This document shows positions 58,692 through 64,000 of a stretch of 64,000 bases of DNA, in pieces. The position numbers and the translations under genes are program-made. Numbering within the stretch: the first letter of the stretch is position 1; each line of letters begins with the position of its first letter. Origin of the DNA: Kineosporiaceae bacterium (GTDB lineage: Bacteria > Actinomycetota > Actinomycetes > Actinomycetales > Kineosporiaceae); the NCBI GenBank assembly GCA_016713225.1, contig JADJPO010000003.1, forward strand, positions 1,116,001-1,180,000, written 5' to 3'. The notes under the pieces are model-generated. The model did no database searches. It was not told where the DNA came from and saw only the letters and a list, made by a program, of their open reading frames with translations.

Positions 58692-60713
58692 TCACGGCCG
58701 GGGTCGCCACAATCCCTGGGGCTGCCCGTCGTAGGGCGCGGTGACGGTGCCGACCAGCTCGTAGTCGGCCGGGAAGTGCCGCCCCACGACCACCGTGGCA
58801 CCGTCGGTCAGCGCGTCGTCCTGACCGTGGGGCACCAGCAGCCAGGCACGGTTCCACACCGTGGCGTCCTCCTGGCGCAGCGCGTAGGCGGCCGACCCGG
58901 CCGGGTCGGTCCACCCGGGGAAGGCCGGCAGCAACACGGACGGCGCCCGCCCGCCCAGGATCAGCACGGACGCCGGGTGCCAGGTCAGGTCGAGCATCGG
59001 GGTGCCGGGGGCGAACCCACCCGTGATCCCGAGCCGGCGCAGGTCGTCGATCCAGGTGGCCGTGCTCGCGTCGACGAGGATCTCGGGGGTCCCCGCGACC
59101 ACGGCCCGGGGCACCGTCTGCTGGCCGAGCAGGGCGATCCGGTACGGCGCCACGGCGCGGGTCATCGGTACCAGCACCGCACCCAGCAGCAGGGCACCGG
59201 CCACCAGCGACAGCACGGCGGCCTCCGCGGCGCCGTCCGGCAGGGCACTGACCCCGACCACGGCGGCGGCCAACAGCACCGGGAATCCACCGTGCAGCTG
59301 CGTGGCGTACTCGACGTTGGTCCCCACCGGGTAGACCACGCCCACCACCAGCAGCGCCAGACAGGCGGTTGCCGCCATGCCCGGACGACGGTCGGACGCG
59401 GTGGCGGCCTCGCCGTCGCGGGCATCGTCGGAACCGACCACCGCGGCCAGCCACCCCGACACGGCGACCACCACGGACGCCTCGGCCGCCACCACCAGGG
59501 GCGGGATCGACATCCCCAGGCCGGGGACCCCGCCGGGGTAGTGCCACAGCACCACCAGCAGGGTGACCCACCACACCACACCGTGGGCCAGGGCCGGCCA
59601 CCAGCCCGGCGCCGGCACCCCACGCGCCCGGACGCCGCGGCGCGCCGTCCAGACAGCTCCTGCCACCCCCGCGAGCAGGGGCAGCAGGAGCAGGCTCAGG
59701 AACGGCTGCGGCCGGTCGACCAGGATGTTGCGCAGCCCGGCCCGAGCGATCGAGGTCAGCATGCCGGGCGCGTAGCGGCCGGGGTCGACCGCCGACAAGA
59801 TGCCCGCCACCCGCTGATAGGTCGCCACGGTGAACGGCAGCGAGTGCACCAGGCTCACGTGCAGCAGGGCCACCAGCAGGGCCGTACCCAGTGTCGAGGC
59901 GGCGGCCACGCCCAGGGCACGTGCCGCGCTCCGGCGCCGCACCAGCGTGTACACCACGTGTCCGGCCACCACCACGAGCACCACCGCCACCGACGCCACG
60001 GCGGTGGTGGCTTTGCCGACGGCGGTGATGAACGCCCCGAGCGCCACCAGGGCACCTGCCACGACCGCAGCGGGGCCGGGGCGATCGAGTACCAGCACCT
60101 CGAGCAACCCCGCGGCCAGCAGCATCAGGCCGACCGCGGCGAACCAGTTGTAGCTCGGGGTACGCACGAAGACGGTGTAGTAACACAGCGCCGCGGCGAC
60201 GACCGCCGGCGGGCACAGCGCGCGCAGGCCGGGCGACCACGGCCGACCTGCAGCGCCCTGCGAGACCCGCCGGACGGCACGGGCCAACACCAGCGCCGCC
60301 CCGATCAGGATCAGCGCCGCGAGCAGGCGCAGCCGGCCCAGGTCCTCACCGACCAGGCGCAACATCGGGCCGGAGTACCAGCCGAACACACCGTTGAACG
60401 CCTTGTCGGCGGCCCAGGGCTGGGCGGCCATCAGGTAGTGGCTCTCGTCCATGGCATCCAGGCCACGATCGGTGTCGGCCAGTACCGCGTGCAGGATCGG
60501 GACGTTCGCGGCCCAGGCCAGCGCCATGAGCCCGCGATGCCGCCAGCTCGGCTGCCGGTCCGACTGCCGGGCCGACTCCCGGGCCGACTGCCGGGAACGC
60601 TGCGCTCCCGGTCTGTGGGCCGCGCGAGCCACCCGGGCCGACCGTCCCGATGCTCCGCCCACCCGCCGGCCGCGCCCGCGGCGGACCGCTGGATCGGTCA
60701 CCGAGTCGGGCAC
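58692..60713 (-). CDS. Polytopic membrane protein, GT-C glycosyltransferase-like
   Basis: 673 aa with roughly twelve hydrophobic segments after an Arg-rich cytoplasmic N-terminus of about 60 residues containing a repeated ESARQS/RQSAR pattern. The first extracytoplasmic loop carries LDAMDESHYLMAAQPWA; an acidic pair at this place is typical of GT-C lipid-linked glycosyltransferases. A C-terminal soluble domain of about 150 residues follows. I cannot name the exact family. In mycobacteria the comparable position (Rv2181) encodes a lipomannan mannosyltransferase. It abuts the PlsC gene without a gap. Confidence 0.65.
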   Translation of the reverse strand: MPDSVTDPAVRRGRGRRVGGASGRSARVARAAHRPGAQRSRQSARESARQSDRQPSWRHRGLMALAWAANVPILHAVLADTDRGLDAMDESHYLMAAQPWAADKAFNGVFGWYSGPMLRLVGEDLGRLRLLAALILIGAALVLARAVRRVSQGAAGRPWSPGLRALCPPAVVAAALCYYTVFVRTPSYNWFAAVGLMLLAAGLLEVLVLDRPGPAAVVAGALVALGAFITAVGKATTAVASVAVVLVVVAGHVVYTLVRRRSAARALGVAAASTLGTALLVALLHVSLVHSLPFTVATYQRVAGILSAVDPGRYAPGMLTSIARAGLRNILVDRPQPFLSLLLLPLLAGVAGAVWTARRGVRARGVPAPGWWPALAHGVVWWVTLLVVLWHYPGGVPGLGMSIPPLVVAAEASVVVAVSGWLAAVVGSDDARDGEAATASDRRPGMAATACLALLVVGVVYPVGTNVEYATQLHGGFPVLLAAAVVGVSALPDGAAEAAVLSLVAGALLLGAVLVPMTRAVAPYRIALLGQQTVPRAVVAGTPEILVDASTATWIDDLRRLGITGGFAPGTPMLDLTWHPASVLILGGRAPSVLLPAFPGWTDPAGSAAYALRQEDATVWNRAWLLVPHGQDDALTDGATVVVGRHFPADYELVGTVTAPYDGQPQGLWRPRP

Positions 60714-61652
60714 TCAGGCACTGCGCTCGACCGGGGGTTCACCATCCGAGGCACCCGAGTCGGCGGCGGCGGGGGCGTCCGGGGTTCCCAGGGCGTCCAG
60801 GCTGTCCAGGCTGTCCGTGGTGGCCGGGGCGTCCGGGGCGCCGGGAGTGCTCTCGCCGGACGTCGCCCCCTTGACCCGCTCGACCTTCTCGCTGACCCTC
60901 TCGACCCTCTCGCTGACCTTCTCGGCCATGGCGCTGGCGGCGGAGACCACCGAGCTGGGCTTGCTGCGCCGGGCCGCCGCGAGTCGCTCCTTCATGGTCG
61001 AGGCATAGACATCGACGTATTCCTGGCCCGACAGCTCCATCAGGGCATACATGATCTCGTCGGTGATCGAGCGCAGCACGAACCGGTCGTCCTGCATTCC
61101 CTCGTAGCGCGAGAAGTCGAGCGGCTCACCGATGACGATGCCGACCCGGCCCAGGTGCGGGATCTTGCGCCCGATCGGCTGCACCTTGTCGGTGCCGATC
61201 ATCGCGACCGGCAGCACCGGGACCCCGGCCTCCAGGGCCATCCGGGCCACGCCGGTCTTGCCGCGGTAGAGCTTGCCGTCCAGTGAGCGGGTGCCCTCGG
61301 GGTAGATGCCGAGCAGGTCACCGCGGCGCAACACGCGCAGGCCAGTGGTGAGGGCACCCTCCGAGGCACTGCCACCGGACCGGTCGATGGGCAGCTGGCC
61401 GCTCAGGGTGAAGAAGGCCGCCTTGAGCCGTCCCTTGATCCCGTGACCGGTGAAGTAGTCGGCCTTGGCCAGGAACGTGACCCGGCGCGGCACCACCAGG
61501 GGCAGGAAGATCGAGTCGGAGAACGACAGGTGGTTGCTGGCCAGGATCGCCCCGCCGGCCTCGGGGACGTGGTGTTCCCCCTTGACCCAGGGCCGGAACA
61601 CCGCGAAGAGGATCGGTCCGAGGAAGATCCGTTTGAGCAGCCAGTAGAACAC
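60714..61652 (-). CDS. 1-Acyl-sn-glycerol-3-phosphate acyltransferase (PlsC family)
   Basis: Transfers an acyl chain to lysophosphatidic acid or a related acceptor at the membrane. Catalytic motif I is SNHLSFSDS (HX4D), motif III is GIYPEGTRSLDGKLYRGKTG, and VLPVAMIGTDK is motif IV-like. The core is about 235 aa; the remaining 75 residues form a charged repeat (SERVERVSEKVERV) and a Pro/Asp/Ala-rich tail. GTG at 61652 preceded by GGGAGCGG. In Mycobacterium tuberculosis the same order (aroG, GT-C, acyltransferase) is recalled at Rv2178c-Rv2182c. Confidence 0.9.
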   Translation of the reverse strand: MFYWLLKRIFLGPILFAVFRPWVKGEHHVPEAGGAILASNHLSFSDSIFLPLVVPRRVTFLAKADYFTGHGIKGRLKAAFFTLSGQLPIDRSGGSASEGALTTGLRVLRRGDLLGIYPEGTRSLDGKLYRGKTGVARMALEAGVPVLPVAMIGTDKVQPIGRKIPHLGRVGIVIGEPLDFSRYEGMQDDRFVLRSITDEIMYALMELSGQEYVDVYASTMKERLAAARRSKPSSVVSAASAMAEKVSERVERVSEKVERVKGATSGESTPGAPDAPATTDSLDSLDALGTPDAPAAADSGASDGEPPVERSA

Positions 61653-61867
61653 CCGCTCCCACCATCCCCTCTGGACTCCCCCTGCTCAGAGGAGTGTGAG
61701 GGAAACTGTACGGGCCGAGATGCCCGGCGGTCCCCGGGAGCCGGTTCGGCCCCGGCGGAGATCGCCCAACGGCGACGGCTCGGCCACACCCTCGCGCTGA
61801 CCGGTGGCCTCGTGTCACCATGGCCAGGCTGGTGCGGGGCGCGCCGGCGCGATTCGAGGAGAACCGA
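61653..61867. other. Divergent intergenic region between the PlsC and esterase genes
   Basis: 215 bp without a gene that can be supported. It must hold both promoters. The run from 61700 to 61760 contains GC-rich short inverted repeats (CCCCGGGAGCCGG type), but no convincing -35/-10 pair is visible. Confidence 0.4.
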
Positions 61868-62629
61868 GTGGCCGTTCTGCCCGGTGCGGAGCCGCTCCAC
61901 CACGACGGTGGGTCGGTCGGTGTCCTGCTCTGCCACGGTTTCACCGGATGTCCGCAGAGCCTGCGGCCCTGGGCGGAGTACCTGATCGCCGCGGGCCTCA
62001 GCGTGAGCCTGCCGCTGTTGCCCGGCCACGGCACCACCTGGCAGGACATGAACCGCAGCCGCTGGCCGGAGTGGTACGCCGCGGTGGACGTCGCGTTGAC
62101 CTCCCTGCGCTCGCGGTGCGAGACCGTGGTGGTCGTCGGGTTGTCGATGGGCGGAGCGCTGGCCCTGCGGTTGGCCGAGCAGCGCGGGGACGACGTCGCG
62201 GGGCTGGTGCTGGTCAACCCCGCCGTCAAGCTGGAGGACCCCCGGCTCAAGATCTTGCCTGTGTTGCGGCATCTGCTGCCGTCGCTGCCGGGCGTCGGCA
62301 GTGACATCAAGAAGCCGGGCGTGACCGAACTGGCCTACGACCGCACCCCGCTGCACGCCCTGCACTCCATGGTGGCCATGTACCGCCTCGTCGCGGCGGA
62401 TCTGTCGAGCGTGCGCCAGCCGCTCCTGCTGTTCCACTCCCCCGAGGACCATGTCGTGCCGGCGTCGAGTTCTGAGCTCATCCTGCGTTCGGTCGGTTCG
62501 GAGGACGTCACCGAGGTGATGTGCCACGACAGCTACCACGTGGCCACCCTCGACAACGACGCGGAGCGGATCTTCGCCGAGAGCCTGGCCTTCATCCAGC
62601 GGCTGACCACCGCCCCGAGCACGACCTGA
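61868..62629 (+). CDS. Carboxylesterase/monoacylglycerol lipase-like hydrolase
   Basis: Alpha/beta hydrolase of the Est30/lysophospholipase group, 253 aa. GVLLCHGFTGCPQSLRPWAE holds the oxyanion loop; LPLLPGHGTTWQDM follows; the nucleophile elbow is GLSMGGALAL; the acid is in HSPEDHVVP and the His in DSYHVATLD. No signal peptide. The GTG at 61868 is chosen because GAGGAG lies six bases upstream; an upstream ATG at 61820 has no such site. Likely acts on acylglycerols or short esters. Confidence 0.88.
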   Translation: MAVLPGAEPLHHDGGSVGVLLCHGFTGCPQSLRPWAEYLIAAGLSVSLPLLPGHGTTWQDMNRSRWPEWYAAVDVALTSLRSRCETVVVVGLSMGGALALRLAEQRGDDVAGLVLVNPAVKLEDPRLKILPVLRHLLPSLPGVGSDIKKPGVTELAYDRTPLHALHSMVAMYRLVAADLSSVRQPLLLFHSPEDHVVPASSSELILRSVGSEDVTEVMCHDSYHVATLDNDAERIFAESLAFIQRLTTAPSTT

Positions 62630-62640
62630 AGGGGGTGACC

Positions 62641-63147
62641 ATGACGACCGGCGATCCCGAGCGCGACGATGTCGACCCGAGCGGCGAGGCTCCTGCCAAT
62701 GTGGGGCGTCCCGAGCTCAGCATCGACCCCGATCTGGATTTCGACGCCGCCTTCGCGGCGCTCGTCGCCCAGTTCTCCGCCCCCGACGCGCCGCTCCCGG
62801 CCGGGACGGCCGGCTCGACGGGCTCGGCAGAGTCTGCGGCAGCGCAGCGCTCCCCGGCCGCGATCGGCGGGGCGAGCACCGAGTCGGCGTATCCGGCCGA
62901 GCTCGACGAACACTTCGAGCCGCCCGAGCCACCGCCGCTGCCCCGCGGTGACCTCTACTCCCGGCTGGCCTGGTCCGGAGTGATCGGCGGCCCCACAGTG
63001 CTGCTGATCGCCGCGTTCCTGGGTGGCGATCTACCGTCCTACGCCATCGTCCTGGCCCTGACCGCCTTCGTGGGCGGGTTCGTCACCCTGGTGGCCCGGA
63101 TGCCGGGCGACCGACCGGACGACCCCGATGACGGTGCCGTGGTCTGA
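62641..63147 (+). CDS. Hypothetical membrane protein with acidic N-terminal region
   Basis: 168 aa. The first 110 residues are acidic and Ala/Ser/Pro-rich with little predicted structure; a short amphipathic stretch (DLDFDAAFAALVAQF) is the only ordered part. Two membrane segments follow (VIGGPTVLLIAAFLGG and YAIVLALTAFVGGFVTLVAR) with a short acidic tail. ATG preceded by AAGGGGGTG. It lies 11 bp after the esterase and is probably co-transcribed. I recognise no family. Confidence 0.75.
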   Translation: MTTGDPERDDVDPSGEAPANVGRPELSIDPDLDFDAAFAALVAQFSAPDAPLPAGTAGSTGSAESAAAQRSPAAIGGASTESAYPAELDEHFEPPEPPPLPRGDLYSRLAWSGVIGGPTVLLIAAFLGGDLPSYAIVLALTAFVGGFVTLVARMPGDRPDDPDDGAVV

Positions 63148-63152
63148 GGCTC

Positions 63153-63857
63153 TCAGCGGGAGCCGAGGTCGACCACCACCGGCCAGTGGTCGCTGGCACG
63201 ATGCACCAGTCGCTCGGGCACTCCTCCGTCGCCGTAGTCGCTGACCGGCAACGACCCACCCACCAGGACGGCATCGATCCGCCCGCCGGGTGAGCGTGCG
63301 GGGAAGGTCGCGGCGGCGTCCGGCGCCGGGTCGGACACCAGCTCGGAGAACGCCTGCCAGGCCGGCGAGCCGGGTGGTTCGTTGAAGTCGCCCGCCACCA
63401 CGATGGTGTCGGCGCCGACGGCCCGGTCCATCAGCTCGGCCCGCACCCGGTGGGCATGATCGAGCCGGTCGGCCGGATGCAGCGGCAGGTGCACGCAGGC
63501 CAGCGCCAGACCTTCCACCGAGCCGGGTGTCGTGCTCGCCCGGGACGACGCGCGCAGGCGAGCGATCACCGCTCCGCGGGTGCGGGTGTACCAGTGCGCC
63601 ACGGGTAAGGCGAGGGGTCGGACCTCGTCGACGGCGACCTGAGGCGCCACCAGCAGCGCGGTTCCCCCGGTGCCGCGCCCACCCGCGATGTGGCGCAGAC
63701 CCGTGGCGCGCGCCAGCGCCGCGATGCGCAGCGCCGACCCGGGACGGCGCGGCGCCTCTTGCAGACAGACCACGTCCGGGGCCACCAGGCGCAGGACCGC
63801 CTGCACCGCCTGCACATCGCCGGTCAGGTCACGGATGTTCCAGCTGACCAGTCGCAC
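63153..63857 (-). CDS. Endonuclease/exonuclease/phosphatase-family protein
   Basis: Metal-dependent phosphoesterase fold of the EEP superfamily, 234 aa. Motifs in order: LVSWNIRDL, VVCLQEAPRR (metal-binding Glu), a CVHLPLHP His loop, VVAGDFNEPPGS and the C-terminal ASDHWPVVVDL. No signal peptide. Members include DNA repair nucleases and lipid phosphatases; the substrate cannot be chosen from sequence. Confidence 0.9.
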   Translation of the reverse strand: MRLVSWNIRDLTGDVQAVQAVLRLVAPDVVCLQEAPRRPGSALRIAALARATGLRHIAGGRGTGGTALLVAPQVAVDEVRPLALPVAHWYTRTRGAVIARLRASSRASTTPGSVEGLALACVHLPLHPADRLDHAHRVRAELMDRAVGADTIVVAGDFNEPPGSPAWQAFSELVSDPAPDAAATFPARSPGGRIDAVLVGGSLPVSDYGDGGVPERLVHRASDHWPVVVDLGSR

Positions 63858-63877
63858 GCCTGCGTCATCGCCCCTGA

Positions 63878-64000
63878 TCAGCCCACGCGGGCGAGGTCGG
63901 CAGCCCCGACCAGCCCGGCCTCGGGCCCGAGCGCGGCGCGCACGATCCGCGGCTCAGGGCGGAACCCGCGGCCGGTGAGCACCCGGCGAAAGGAGTCACG
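63878..64000 (-). CDS. ROK-family sugar kinase, C-terminal fragment
   Basis: The last 40 codons before the TGA at 63878-63880; the rest lies beyond the right edge. The end reads PRIVRAALGPEAGLVGAADLAR, the typical C-terminus of actinobacterial ROK glucokinases. It would make glucose 6-phosphate from ATP and glucose. Only the fragment supports this call. Confidence 0.7.
   Translation of the reverse strand, partial: RDSFRRVLTGRGFRPEPRIVRAALGPEAGLVGAADLARVG

Noticed and set aside
57295..60240. A single very long minus-strand frame joining aroG with part of the GT-C-like gene
   Set aside because: Only the part downstream of the GTG at 58671 matches class II DAHP synthase; the upstream part is a shadow of the GT-C-like gene in another frame, so no fusion protein is claimed.

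Overview
The window is one continuous piece of a high-GC actinobacterial chromosome. GTG starts are frequent, adjacent genes often overlap by 4 bp (ATGA or GTGA), and many genes look leaderless: a TANNNT -10 box ends six bases before the start codon. Several gene sets are diagnostic of Actinobacteria: an mraZ-rsmH-ftsL-ftsI-murE-murF-mraY-murD division/wall cluster, DUF3040, a Rv2175c-like protein beside a PASTA kinase of the PknL type, class II DAHP synthase, SAV_6107-type HEPN and DUF6504 next to dnaE2, and meso-DAP-type MurE. The crtE-crtI-crtB genes suggest a pigmented, free-living organism. Genus cannot be fixed from the sequence alone.

Layout. 1-9.6 kb (minus strand): division and wall cluster read from an mraZ promoter whose -35/-10 spacer carries MraZ-type repeats. 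10-14.7 kb (plus): MoxR ATPase, DUF58 protein and TgpA-like transglutaminase, with two more MraZ-type repeats upstream. 14.8-22.8 kb (minus): an SOS-type mutagenesis cassette (DUF6504, HEPN, dnaE2, methyltransferase, frameshifted dinB) behind a perfect LexA box on a consensus promoter, followed by DUF3040. 23-36.7 kb: accessory genes including Fic, pentapeptide repeat, LysM, YbaK, hydrolases, DUF4126, a CrtI-like oxidoreductase, permease, NUDIX, VOC, a metzincin-like protein, a DUF4143 ATPase and an XRE/membrane pair on a dyad promoter.

36.9-44.3 kb (plus): a translationally coupled sugar operon with PfkB kinase, LacI regulator, FGGY kinase, LacD/YihT-type aldolase, single-domain ABC ATPase, permease and lipoprotein. 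It lies behind a tandem palindromic operator. The genes together describe import of a sugar, two phosphorylations and aldol cleavage to triose phosphates; the substrate is unknown. 44.3-47.1 kb: a PadR-regulated ABC exporter flanked on both sides by related inverted-repeat elements sharing a CTCATGCTCCG core.

47.1-64 kb: SIMPL protein and metF (minus); crtE-crtI-crtB (plus, C40 carotenoid backbone); Rv2175c-like protein (minus); LysM lytic transglycosylase and pknL (plus); molybdopterin oxidoreductase, aroG, a polytopic GT-C-like membrane protein and a PlsC acyltransferase (minus); esterase and a small membrane protein (plus); EEP-family hydrolase and the end of a ROK sugar kinase (minus). 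From memory, the outer parts (1-15 kb and 47-62 kb) resemble the order in the Mycobacterium tuberculosis Rv2155c-Rv2182c region, so the middle can be read as lineage-specific insertion.
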